Program-made: the position numbers and the translations under genes | Origin: Plebeiibacterium sediminum | Lineage (GTDB): Bacteria > Bacteroidota > Bacteroidia > Bacteroidales > Marinilabiliaceae | NCBI RefSeq assembly: GCF_026013605.1 | Contig: NZ_JAPDPJ010000027.1 | Coordinates: forward strand, 1 to 64,000 | Reading direction: 5' to 3' | Length of the DNA stretch: 64,000 nucleotides | In this document: positions 8,705 to 16,656 of the stretch, in pieces | Position numbering within the stretch: the first letter of the stretch is position 1 | How the letters are laid out: every line of letters starts with the position of its first letter | Notes under the pieces: model-generated | Seen by the model: the letters and a program-made list of their open reading frames with translations, nothing else | Told to the model about the DNA's origin: nothing | Database searches by the model: none

Positions 8705-9058
8705 TTATTCTACTATTTCAAATAATGCATCTGATTTATTACAACTTGCGGTAAAAAGTTTCATATCACCATCAATCTTACCTAATTTTATTAGTCCGCC
8801 TGCATATCCAAAGCTTCTGTAAAATATGGCTAAATTTCCCCATGGAGAGTAATAGGTAATATCACCAACTTTTGCACTACATCCTGCCGGAGAGCCAGCA
8901 GTACTTAATCGTTGACTTAAATCACTAACTTTTTCAGTATTGGCATAATCGTTTAAGCTTAATGTTAAAGGAAATAAAGAGGCAAAATCACTTGCAGCTT
9001 CACAATCGTTTAAAGTTGCATTAAATACATTACCGTCAATTGTTATTTTAATCTTCAT
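8705..9058 (-). CDS. Cyclophilin-like fold protein
   Basis: Cytosolic 117-residue protein with the pattern of the bacterial cyclophilin-like family: KIKITIDGNVFNATLNDCEAA, then FPLTLSLNDYANTEKV, then GDITYYSPWGNLAIFYRSFGYAGGLIKLGKI. The family has the cyclophilin barrel but usually lacks prolyl isomerase residues; its role is unknown. It regularly occurs with flavodoxin, aldo/keto reductase and cupin genes, as here. It is co-transcribed with the O-acetyltransferase (4-bp gap). The next gene to the right (9196-9873) encodes the same domain in an exported form. Confidence 0.8.
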   Translation of the reverse strand: MKIKITIDGNVFNATLNDCEAASDFASLFPLTLSLNDYANTEKVSDLSQRLSTAGSPAGCSAKVGDITYYSPWGNLAIFYRSFGYAGGLIKLGKIDGDMKLFTASCNKSDALFEIVE

Positions 9059-9195
9059 TATATTTATATTTTTCTATTGAGTTTTCTTTTCAACATGTAA
9101 AGGATTATTAAAAAAACAGTAATTAGAGTAGTCTTAATGAACTGAATGACACTAAAATACAATGCATTTATTATTAAACTCCTATAAATTTAGCA

Positions 9196-9873
9196 CTATT
9201 CTTTTATTATTTTCTTAATAATCACAGGTTTATTTTTATCATGAATTTGCACTAAGTAAACGCCTGAATTGAAACCACTGATATCTATTTTGTCATCTTT
9301 GGTTCGTAAAATTTCCCGTCCGTTGGCATCCATTAAAGCTATAAATTCAAACTCTCCTGATATTTTCAATATATCATTAACAGGATTTTGATAAACTATA
9401 TATGGATCATTACGATCTTGAATTTTTCCAATACTTGTAGGCTCATTGATAAGCTCTAATTTAACACTGACATCTCTGGTACCTAAAATGCTCTTTAACT
9501 CATTCTGAAATACATTATCTATTTTTCCCAGTCTTGTAAAATTCCATGAATTGGGCGCATAATATATAACTAAAGCACTCCCCTGGTATAAAATAATATC
9601 TCCTGGTTGTGTAGTAATTTGTTCATCGTTTCTTGGTAAAGTCGTTCCTATTGGGCCAACTTTTTCCATATTACCATAATCACTCATTTCAATGGTCAGT
9701 ACTCCATCTTTTAACAATTCAATTAATGCTGTAACCGAAGAATTATCGACTAATGTAGCAGTAAGTACAGTGCTCTGATCAACCGTAATTTTAATTTTAG
9801 AACCTTGAGAATAGGCATTTAAAGCTATGCAATTAGTAATGATTATAAAAAGTAATGTTCTTAAAGAATACAT
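9196..9873 (-). CDS. Exported cyclophilin-like protein with T9SS sorting domain
   Basis: 225 residues in three parts: signal peptide (1-22, ending AYSQ), a cyclophilin-like domain (25-150; IKITVDQSTVLTATLVDNSSV, GTTLPRNDEQITTQPGDIILYQGSALVIYYA) and a type IX secretion type-A C-terminal domain (about 155-225; YQNPVNDILKISGEFEFI ... GVYLVQIHDKNKPVIIKKI). It is therefore a cell-surface or secreted relative of the adjacent cytosolic protein. The combination of this fold with T9SS export is unusual. A putative LytTR site lies 72 bp upstream of its start codon. Function unknown. Confidence 0.82.
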   Translation of the reverse strand: MYSLRTLLFIIITNCIALNAYSQGSKIKITVDQSTVLTATLVDNSSVTALIELLKDGVLTIEMSDYGNMEKVGPIGTTLPRNDEQITTQPGDIILYQGSALVIYYAPNSWNFTRLGKIDNVFQNELKSILGTRDVSVKLELINEPTSIGKIQDRNDPYIVYQNPVNDILKISGEFEFIALMDANGREILRTKDDKIDISGFNSGVYLVQIHDKNKPVIIKKIIKE

Positions 9874-9944
9874 AAAATTCGTTATCAGTTAAACTAATTA
9901 ATATTGCTACATTACAAATATCATCAAAAACCATAAGATAGATT

Positions 9945-9980
9945 TACCAATATTACGGAGGCAGATACCCAGATTACGGA
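9945..9980 (-). promoter_or_regulatory. Putative LytTR-binding direct repeat, site 1
   Basis: On the + strand TACC at 9945 and TACCC at 9966, and TTACGGA at 9953 and 9974: both pairs are exactly 21 bp apart. The site is 72 bp upstream of the exported cyclophilin-like gene. Same architecture as sites at 11491, 29201 and 33770. Confidence 0.6.
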
Positions 9981-10109
9981 ATATGATATTTTGATATCAT
10001 AAAATACATAAAGCCCAATCTTAATACTGGTATACTACAAGTATAAATTCATTTTATACAGGCAATTAACTATAATGAAGTATCACTTCTAAAAGTGGAG
10101 TAACTAAAG

Positions 10110-11366
10110 CTATACTGCTAATAATTGTAGTTTTTTATAGGTAAGACTACGCCAGATCCACTCTACAGGACCAAATTTGAAATATCTTAACCAAATATTA
10201 CTAACCAGTATTTGAAGTGAGAATAGTATTACTGCAAATATTGTCCAGGCCAGTGGACCCAATTGCTGCATAAAACCCAGGCCTATTCCATAAAAAACAA
10301 TAATACCAACAACACTATGCATTATATAATTACTAAAGGCAGTTCGTCCAACTGCACAAACAGGTTTTAATAACTTTTGTATTACACTATTTTCATACAA
10401 TAGCGCAATGATTAGCATATATACTAATGCCAATGGAAAAACACTGAATGCATAAACGATGGTATAATAAAGTCCTTTAACTTGTAATGCATAGTAGGCC
10501 GAGGAATCTTCAAAATAGGTAATTAACATATAATTTAGAGGTACAAAAACCATCAGGCCTATTATACTTACCCATAACGTTTTTTTTCTGTGTTTAAGAA
10601 CTTTTGAATAGAACTCTGACCTTCCAATAACAAAACCTATTACCATTGCTCCCAATACCTTAGGAATACGACTTACGAAAAACAGATATGCAAATCGATA
10701 AGGGGCATCGCCAAGGGTTATGGCAATATTTGTAAAAATACTTTTACTTTCCTTTAATACCTGAGTTCTGCTCGTGTCCTGATCAATCCATCCATTCAAT
10801 TGATAAAACTTTTCTCCTGCCATAGTTAAATACTCAGAAGGCCAATTAAACCATGAAAAGTTCATTTTAATGAAGTAGAGTACTATTGGTGATAATAACA
10901 ATAATGCACCTGTAATAAGCAATGATCTATTGGATAGATTACGTAAGGCAATCAGAACAAAACCAACCAACCCGTATAAGAATACAATATCTCCTTCCCA
11001 AATTAAAAACAAATGAATTCCACCTAATAAAAGCATAAACGATAGTCGACGTCTTATAAATTTGGCAGTAGTAGCATCATCTTTTTTTGATTTTTTTAGC
11101 TGCAGCGCAATACCCCAGCCAAATAAAATACTGAAGATGGAATAGAATTTACCTTCGATAAATAAGTGTTGAAGTTTATGTACCAAATGATCCATTTCCG
11201 GAAACACAAAATAACCGTTAAAGCCCGGAGTAAATAAACAGAACCATCTGAGGTTAGCAATTAAAATAAAAAAAATAGCCAAACCTCTTAACAAATCCAT
11301 ATAATCTATTCGATTTCCTGCACTTACCGGAACAATTTTGTTTTTATCACCACTACCCAATGTCAT
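10110..11366 (-). CDS. DUF418-family integral membrane protein
   Basis: 418 residues with about ten hydrophobic segments. The N terminus YMDLLRGLAIFFILIANLRWF and the segment HLFIEGKFYSIFSILFGWGIALQ are the signature of the DUF418/heparan-alpha-glucosaminide acetyltransferase-like group, and the C-terminal AVGRTAFSNYIMHSVVGIIVFYGIGLGF to WLRYFKFGPVEWIWRSLTY is the DUF418 domain itself. Such proteins are related to membrane acyltransferases but the substrate is unknown. A putative LytTR site lies 125 bp upstream of the start codon, and another of nearly identical sequence lies just beyond its 3' end where it serves the next gene. Confidence 0.88.
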   Translation of the reverse strand: MTLGSGDKNKIVPVSAGNRIDYMDLLRGLAIFFILIANLRWFCLFTPGFNGYFVFPEMDHLVHKLQHLFIEGKFYSIFSILFGWGIALQLKKSKKDDATTAKFIRRRLSFMLLLGGIHLFLIWEGDIVFLYGLVGFVLIALRNLSNRSLLITGALLLLSPIVLYFIKMNFSWFNWPSEYLTMAGEKFYQLNGWIDQDTSRTQVLKESKSIFTNIAITLGDAPYRFAYLFFVSRIPKVLGAMVIGFVIGRSEFYSKVLKHRKKTLWVSIIGLMVFVPLNYMLITYFEDSSAYYALQVKGLYYTIVYAFSVFPLALVYMLIIALLYENSVIQKLLKPVCAVGRTAFSNYIMHSVVGIIVFYGIGLGFMQQLGPLAWTIFAVILFSLQILVSNIWLRYFKFGPVEWIWRSLTYKKLQLLAV

Positions 11367-11490
11367 CTATCTTAACTTTATTTTAATCATATTACTGATG
11401 CATAACGTATTTTACTATTTTATTATTTACCAAACACCATATCACATCAATAGTTTTATACAAATAAAGATTATTGAATTTTATTTTAAC

Positions 11491-11526
11491 TACCCTTATT
11501 ACGGAGGCAATTACCCATATTACGGA
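11491..11526 (-). promoter_or_regulatory. Putative LytTR-binding direct repeat, site 2
   Basis: TACCC at 11491 and 11512 and TTACGGA at 11499 and 11520, each pair 21 bp apart. Flanking bases (GGAATAT) match site 1 as well. It lies 125 bp upstream of the DUF418 gene start. Confidence 0.6.
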
Positions 11527-11570
11527 ATATCATATTTTTAAATAATGCCAGTATAAACTTAAAATTAATA

Positions 11571-12230
11571 CTACTTTACAAAACGCAGTACAGCATCATT
11601 AATATTGGATGTACCTTCACTGATTTCCAATGTTTTATTTTTTGCCGAATCATTGTTTAGTACTTCTAGAATTACATCTGCCGCAGCAACTCGAGGAATC
11701 TCTTTATTTAGGTCTTTAGGATTTAATTCAACCCTTATTTTTCCTGAGTCGGCGGCATCTGTTAAACGTACTGGTCGGATTATTGTATAATTAACACCAC
11801 TCCTTTTAAGTTCCATATCAGCCAAATGTTTTGCAATATAGTATGGCTTTATATTGCTTTCAGACCAAAACGTTGGTTCATCAGCAAATGCGGCACTAAC
11901 CATTACAAAATGTTTTATTCCCATTAATTTAGCTGCATTAATGCTTTTAATGGCGCCATATAAATCGATTTCAATTGTTTTATCATATCCTGTAGCTCCT
12001 CCTGAACCTGCTGTAAAAACAACTGCATCAAAACCTTTTATTGCTTCAGCAATTTCCTGTTCAGAACTCTCGAGACTTGCTATTTTATATGAAACTCCAA
12101 TTGAAATAAAATATTCTTTCTGTGATTCATTTCTTATAAATGCTGTTGGCTCAAAATTTTCAGACCTGGCCATTTTTTCAGCTAATAATCTTCCTATTTT
12201 ACCATTTGCGCCTATAATGAGTACTTTCAT
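11571..12230 (-). CDS. NAD(P)-binding atypical SDR (YwnB/YhfK-like)
   Basis: Cytosolic Rossmann-fold protein, 219 residues, of the atypical short-chain dehydrogenase group. The dinucleotide motif is VLIIGANGKIGRLLAEKM at the N terminus, followed by ARSENFEPTAFIRNESQ, AVVFTAGSGGATGYDKTIEIDLYGAIKSI and FVMVSAAFADEP; the active-site pattern YYIAKHLADMELKRSGVNYTIIRP holds the conserved Lys. Likely a reductase or a regulatory NAD(P) sensor. The start is the ATG at 12230: the frame is open for 18 more codons to 12284 but these codons belong to copy c of the recurrent upstream element. Transcribed alone. Confidence 0.88.
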   Translation of the reverse strand: MKVLIIGANGKIGRLLAEKMARSENFEPTAFIRNESQKEYFISIGVSYKIASLESSEQEIAEAIKGFDAVVFTAGSGGATGYDKTIEIDLYGAIKSINAAKLMGIKHFVMVSAAFADEPTFWSESNIKPYYIAKHLADMELKRSGVNYTIIRPVRLTDAADSGKIRVELNPKDLNKEIPRVAAADVILEVLNNDSAKNKTLEISEGTSNINDAVLRFVK

Positions 12231-12250
12231 ATATAAATTTACTTTTAATT

Positions 12251-12315
12251 GCCATATGGAACAGGCCATTTTAGTCATCCTCATGTGTGATAACTCTTTA
12301 TCATGGCTCGTTCAT
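12251..12315 (-). promoter_or_regulatory. Recurrent upstream element, copy c
   Basis: Minus-strand blocks: ATGAACGAGCCATGATAA, CACACATGAGGATGACTAAA, TGTTCCATATGGCAATTAAA. The element ends about 20 nt before the SDR start codon (TCC is 27 nt before it). Confidence 0.65.
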
Positions 12316-12353
12316 ATTTATAGATTGATGATTCTTGTTATATAAATTTACCC

Positions 12354-12388
12354 CAAAATATCTATTCTAATTTTGGAAAGATATTTTG
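12354..12388. repeat. Inverted repeat between SDR and EamA remnant
   Basis: Perfect 10-bp arms CAAAATATCT (12354-12363) and AGATATTTTG (12379-12388) with a 15-bp spacer. It could be an operator or a weak hairpin; there is no uridine tract, so I do not call it a terminator. Confidence 0.45.
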
Positions 12389-12438
12389 AGGATGGTTTTA
12401 TGTGTTGATTTGTATGCTAAATTAAACTTAAAGCATCA

Positions 12439-12892
12439 CTATTCAACCTTTTTATTGCTTCGTGTTACCAAAGTAACCCCACTTATAACTAATACAATTG
12501 CAAGCAATTTGTTCAATGTAAACAATTCCTGTCCTCCTATCACAGCTAAAACTGAGGTGAATACAGGTAAAAAATTCATATAGGTACTTACCGTTGTAGC
12601 TTTTAAATTTCGTAACGAAATAATGAGCAGAAAATAAACTAAAGTCGCATCAAAAATTAAAATAGTTAACAATTGTACTACAGGTATTAATGTAACACTG
12701 GAAGTATAAATTTTTTGTTCTGATAATTCTGAAAAACCAAATGGCAATAACATTATAGCTGTAAACAAAAACATCCATTTTAAAATGGTTATTGACGAAT
12801 ACTTCTGGTAATTCTTCCTTTAAAAAGAAAAAAGATAAGATTAATACACCCCAAGGAATCATGCTCAGTATCAATGAAAGTGTAACTGTTAT
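12439..12892 (-). pseudogene. Remnant of an EamA (DMT) transporter
   Basis: Only the second EamA domain of a drug/metabolite transporter survives. The segment 12439-12819 reads KYSSITILKWMFLFTAIMLL ... NFLPVFTSVLAVIGGQEL ... LAIVLVISGVTLVTRS, a typical C-terminal half. Its frame is closed by a stop codon at 12820-12822. The expected upstream piece (VTLSLILSMIPWGVLILSFF) is in another frame at about 12823-12889, so a frameshift occurred in the A-rich run around 12821-12835. Codons for the first half of the protein are absent; a stop follows at 12893. An intact copy would have about 290-300 residues. Confidence 0.75.
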
Positions 12893-12928
12893 CTAACAGT
12901 AATAATACTTGAAAATATAAATACAAAA

Positions 12929-12961
12929 ATCCCGAATTAATTATTACAATTAATTCGGGAT
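12929..12961 (-). terminator. Strong terminator after the chemoreceptor gene
   Basis: Perfect 14-bp inverted repeat ATCCCGAATTAATT (12929-12942) / AATTAATTCGGGAT (12948-12961) with a 5-nt loop. On the minus strand it is followed by TTTTTG. It lies 30 bp after the stop codon of the chemoreceptor. Confidence 0.85.
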
Positions 12962-12991
12962 CATTTTTATATACATAAGGATTGTAAGTTC

Positions 12992-14476
12992 TTATAATTT
13001 AAAGTAGCTAATTGCTTTATTTAATGTATTAGCATGTTCTGTAAGCATTTCTGCTTTTTTAGATAATTCATCAGAGGCTAAAGAATTATTTTGAGTACTG
13101 TCATTCATTCCTTGGATGGAAATATTAACTTGTTCAACTCCATTGTTTTGCTCAATACTTGCAGCAGCAATTTCCTGTATTAATTTAGCTGCATTGGCAA
13201 TTTCAGGAACCATTTTCATTAATAATTCATTAGCTTCAGTAGATATTTTAACTGTTGACTTTGCAATATTATTAATTTCAACACCGGCTTCCCTGCTTCT
13301 TTCTGCCAATTTACGTACCTCTGCAGCAACAACACTGAATCCTCTGCCTTCTGCACCTGCCCTTGCAGCCTCTACAGCTGCATTTAAAGCTAAAATATTG
13401 GTTTGAAAAGCAATATCATCAATCACTTTCAATCTGCTGGCAATTTGCATTGTAGCATTTAAACTTTCTTGCGATGAATAACTTACTTTTTCAACGTCAT
13501 CAGCCAGATTTGTTGCAATCTTTTCTACATATGCAGCGTTTTCTGTATTGGCTGAGATAGTTGCGTTCATCTCTTCCATAGATGATGATATTTCTTCCAG
13601 CGAAGCTGCCTGTGTGGTAGCGCTGTCACTTGTTAATTCAGCAGTTGACTCAAGATCTTTACTGGCATTGGTTACTACATTTGCACTTGAATTAATATCA
13701 TTTACAACATTAACCAATTTATTCACCAAATAATCGTAAGACTTAAATATTTCACCAATTTCATCTCGTCTTTGCAGTAGATCGGTACTAAATTTAGTAT
13801 TTAGTTTTCCTTCGGCTAATGTTTTTAAATTATTGGCAACATCAATAATAGGTTTCGCTATTAGTTTATTCATTCTTAAAATTCCAATAATGGAAACTAT
13901 AATCATGAATATTACTGTAAGGGATATAAATAATGTAGTTGTACTATAATAATTTAATATGGTATCAAAAGAGCTTTCTATTTGATCTCTACTCCTGCCT
14001 TTTAATGATTGAAAACTACTATCCAAGTTTTTATGAACAGCAACCATTGTTTGAATACCACTGACAACCTCTTCGTTATATCCTTCATTTATCATTAAAA
14101 AGGACGTTTTATAAGCTACATCATAATATTGCTTAATATGCTGTTTAATTTCAACTACTAGTGTATCTTCATGGTCATTCACAATATTTAGCAGACTATC
14201 AACTTTTACCATTACACCTTTGGTCTCTTTCAACTTATCTTCATCACTTGCTGCAACAGCATCCTGAAACATTCGATGTAATTCATCCATCTTAAACTCA
14301 AGGTTATAGCTCATTTCTGTATAAACCAGGTCTCGATGATGAATCTGATCAATTAATTTCTCATTCTGCTTGGTAAACTCGCCATTCATTGCCATTATAA
14401 CCAAAAGTGCCATGATTATAAGAATTGGTAAAAATGCAATTTTACGTCTCAACTTAACATTTGTCAAATAACTCAT
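12992..14476 (-). CDS. Methyl-accepting chemotaxis protein
   Basis: Inner-membrane chemoreceptor, 494 residues. Transmembrane helix 1 is about residues 13-30 (IAFLPILIIMALLVIMAM), the periplasmic four-helix-bundle-like sensor spans about 31-178, transmembrane helix 2 about 180-202 (TTTLFISLTVIFMIIVSIIG), HAMP about 203-260, and the MA signalling domain about 270-490. The hairpin tip is recognisable: AFQTNILALNAAVEAARAGAEGRGFSVVAAEVRKLAERS is the conserved CheA/CheW contact region. It is the last gene of an operon with SiaC-like, porin and PstS-like genes, followed by a strong terminator. No cheA, cheW, cheR or cheB is in the window. The neighbouring PstS-like protein could be a ligand-binding partner; that is inference. 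Confidence 0.93.
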   Translation of the reverse strand: MSYLTNVKLRRKIAFLPILIIMALLVIMAMNGEFTKQNEKLIDQIHHRDLVYTEMSYNLEFKMDELHRMFQDAVAASDEDKLKETKGVMVKVDSLLNIVNDHEDTLVVEIKQHIKQYYDVAYKTSFLMINEGYNEEVVSGIQTMVAVHKNLDSSFQSLKGRSRDQIESSFDTILNYYSTTTLFISLTVIFMIIVSIIGILRMNKLIAKPIIDVANNLKTLAEGKLNTKFSTDLLQRRDEIGEIFKSYDYLVNKLVNVVNDINSSANVVTNASKDLESTAELTSDSATTQAASLEEISSSMEEMNATISANTENAAYVEKIATNLADDVEKVSYSSQESLNATMQIASRLKVIDDIAFQTNILALNAAVEAARAGAEGRGFSVVAAEVRKLAERSREAGVEINNIAKSTVKISTEANELLMKMVPEIANAAKLIQEIAAASIEQNNGVEQVNISIQGMNDSTQNNSLASDELSKKAEMLTEHANTLNKAISYFKL

Positions 14477-14531
14477 GATATTACTATTGTATTGATCCTA
14501 TATGATGAAGATATCATATAGGATCTATTTA

Positions 14532-14951
14532 CTATTGAACTGATATAGTTTTAATATTTGTTGCTTTGGTTGAGTTTGAAATATATCCGATGGCACCGGG
14601 ATGAGTTTGAACATACTCAATCACTTCTTCATCAGATGATTTCTCTACCGGAGCAATTCCTGCACCTGTAAAAGCAGCCTGCTGCCAGTAATTTCTGATA
14701 GCTGCAACAGATTTGCCATGTACTTCTGAAGAAAAATCAGCTCTAACAGATGATGATGATGATAAATCTACAGGCACAATTGCCTGACCATCGTCCCATT
14801 TCTTTTTCCTTTTATAAAAGATTTGAGATAACTCTTTTTTATTAATACTTGTAATAGTATTTTTACTATTTACAATTACTTTATAGCTCTGTGCTGATGA
14901 TATTTGAATAATACAAAACAACACAAATATGATTGCGAATATTTTTTTCAT
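14532..14951 (-). CDS. PstS-like periplasmic substrate-binding protein (short)
   Basis: 139 residues with a signal peptide (1-20, ending SSAQS). The rest resembles the short PBP-like domain found in proteins annotated as phosphate ABC transporter substrate-binding: VIVNSKNTITSINKKELSQIFYKRKKKWDDGQAIVPVDL ... WQQAAFTGAG ... VIEYVQTHPGAIGYIS. It is only half the length of true PstS, so a transport role is doubtful. In many bacteria this short form is encoded beside a porin and a chemoreceptor or diguanylate cyclase, as here (12 bp from the porin gene, 55 bp from the chemoreceptor), which suggests that it is a periplasmic sensor. Confidence 0.8.
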   Translation of the reverse strand: MKKIFAIIFVLFCIIQISSAQSYKVIVNSKNTITSINKKELSQIFYKRKKKWDDGQAIVPVDLSSSSSVRADFSSEVHGKSVAAIRNYWQQAAFTGAGIAPVEKSSDEEVIEYVQTHPGAIGYISNSTKATNIKTISVQ

Positions 14952-14963
14952 TACTGATACTTA

Positions 14964-16049
14964 TTAAAAAGAATAGATTACTGATGCTACTAAACCATTT
15001 AGATCATAATCATTATAATCGTAGTGCAGATATTCAAGTTTTAATGTAGTCTCAAAAATTGGTTTATAGTTTACTCCGGCTGCATAACGTATGATATCCG
15101 ATCCAAATGCAGTATGTTGCTCATATCTCACGTAAGGAGTAAGTTTGTTAAAAGTATTACTTACAATAACAAAGCCATCAGAAGTGTCATAAGTCTCTCC
15201 CATTATTGTCATATCATTATCCCACCATTCAGCAACAACATTTAATGAGTTATGCTTGAAGTTAAAGTTGAATCCATAAACATCTTTCTGAAGTTTTTCA
15301 GGGAACATTTGTCCTATCTGAGGTAACATGATATTAATATTTTCCTTTTGACCTTTAAACACGTTAAAACCAACAGTAATCATATCTTTATAACTAGCCT
15401 GGATATGACCTCCTCCACCAAAATTCAAAGAGGTATTAAAGCTTTCATAATCAACTGTGAAACTGGTTTCTTCTAAGTTTTCAAAGTAGTCAGCTTCTGT
15501 TCCATAGAATCCCATAGCTCCACTTTTCATGTTAACCGAATTACGGTAACCTCCGGCAAAAAGATCATAACCAAATTTAAAATCGTTTCCTATACTACCA
15601 TTTAGGGAAATAGCGTCCATATTAAGAGGAAATACCTGGTGCAAATTGGTAATTAAAGGTAATGTTGCACTTACGTTAACAGGAGCGTAATAAAAGGTAT
15701 TAATAGGACTAAGAGGCGTTAAAAAACGACCAGCTTTTACATTAAGAAAATTATTTACTTTATATTCTGCATTGATCTCATTAATTAACTGATCTACAGA
15801 AGAATTTGGTCGGTAAACAGCAACAACTTTAAACTTTAAATCTTTAATTGGTTGATAATTGAATAAAAATCCAGCTTCAGCAACTGAAACACCTATATTT
15901 TTATCATAACCTTTTAAGTTATCAAAATAGTTAAACTCGGTGGCCACATAACCAGTGATATGTTTTCTCACTTCCCAGGTATCCTCTTGTCCCCACACTG
16001 ATACCATTGTCATTATAAAAATGACAGTTAAAATCCCAAACTTTTTCAT
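14964..16049 (-). CDS. Outer-membrane porin-like beta-barrel protein
   Basis: 361 residues with a signal peptide (1-20, ending VWGQE). The remaining sequence alternates aromatic and polar residues as in 16-stranded porins, ends with the aromatic terminus NGLVASVIYSF typical of BAM substrates, and has repeated strands such as NDFKFGYDLFAGGYRN, KDMITVGFNVFKGQK and TTLKLEYLHYDYNDYDL. It resembles OprO/OprP- and DcaP-like porins associated with the short PstS-like protein family. It probably forms an outer-membrane channel for an anion. Its gene lies between the SiaC-like and PstS-like genes with small gaps. Confidence 0.78.
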   Translation of the reverse strand: MKKFGILTVIFIMTMVSVWGQEDTWEVRKHITGYVATEFNYFDNLKGYDKNIGVSVAEAGFLFNYQPIKDLKFKVVAVYRPNSSVDQLINEINAEYKVNNFLNVKAGRFLTPLSPINTFYYAPVNVSATLPLITNLHQVFPLNMDAISLNGSIGNDFKFGYDLFAGGYRNSVNMKSGAMGFYGTEADYFENLEETSFTVDYESFNTSLNFGGGGHIQASYKDMITVGFNVFKGQKENINIMLPQIGQMFPEKLQKDVYGFNFNFKHNSLNVVAEWWDNDMTIMGETYDTSDGFVIVSNTFNKLTPYVRYEQHTAFGSDIIRYAAGVNYKPIFETTLKLEYLHYDYNDYDLNGLVASVIYSF

Positions 16050-16080
16050 TTAATTGTAATTATTATATTAATTGTTCTCT

Positions 16081-16458
16081 CTAGTCAATTGTTACCATAG
16101 TGATTGGTATTTTTAGTTCCTGTTGAAAAAGAGTACTAATTTCATGCATATCTTCATCACTCTTCTCTAAGTACCATTTCACCATTATTTCTTTTCCTTT
16201 TAAATAATGCCCTTCCAAACCTTTAATCAATCTGTATAGATGTTTAATGGATCCAACATTTATTATATCCAGAATAATAGTTAACTCAACATTCTGTACT
16301 GTTTCCTCTACTAAATTTTCAAGCCAACTAATCACTGAAGCATAAAAAGCATACGCATCTTCAGGAATACTTTTTCCTCCGATAAAAAATTTCCCTTCAT
16401 TTTGATTAAAATAAACAAAGGGTGTTTTTGAAGTTTCAGAAATTACTAATGGCTTCAT
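16081..16458 (-). CDS. SiaC-family (DUF1987) regulatory protein
   Basis: Cytosolic 125-residue protein of the DUF1987/SiaC family, with the N-terminal pattern KTPFVYFNQNEGKFFIGGKSIPEDAYAFYASVISWLENL. In Pseudomonas SiaC is phosphorylated by the kinase SiaB on a threonine in a conserved NTSS-type motif and controls a diguanylate cyclase. Here the matching stretch reads DIINVGSIKHLYRLI, so valine seems to replace the threonine. No siaB kinase or GGDEF protein is nearby; instead the gene heads the operon with porin, PstS-like and chemoreceptor genes. How it works without the usual phosphosite is unknown. Confidence 0.85.
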   Translation of the reverse strand: MKPLVISETSKTPFVYFNQNEGKFFIGGKSIPEDAYAFYASVISWLENLVEETVQNVELTIILDIINVGSIKHLYRLIKGLEGHYLKGKEIMVKWYLEKSDEDMHEISTLFQQELKIPITMVTID

Positions 16459-16597
16459 GTATAGTAGGGTATTTGTTTTTATTCTGAGGCCAAAAGTATA
16501 GGTAAAGCAAAAGTTATTTTACAGGGATTTTTCTACATTTTGAAAGAAAATTACGCAAATATAACTACGTAAATACCGCACTTTTTTACATAAAAAA

Positions 16598-16624
16598 CCC
16601 GAAGCTACTATTGTAAACTTCGGG
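16598..16624 (-). terminator. Terminator after the response regulator gene
   Basis: Inverted repeat CCCGAAG (16598-16604) / CTTCGGG (16618-16624), followed on the minus strand by a run of six T. It separates the kinase/regulator pair from the SiaC operon. Confidence 0.8.
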
Positions 16625-16656
16625 GAATATAAGATTTTACCTTAAAATTAAACCAC

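Noticed and set aside
11338-11541. Plus-strand ORF upstream of the DUF418 gene
   Set aside because: Low-complexity AT-rich translation covering the promoter and the LytTR-type site; no family resemblance.
12231-12284. N-terminal extension of the SDR gene
   Set aside because: It is also element sequence; the Rossmann motif starts directly at the ATG at 12230.
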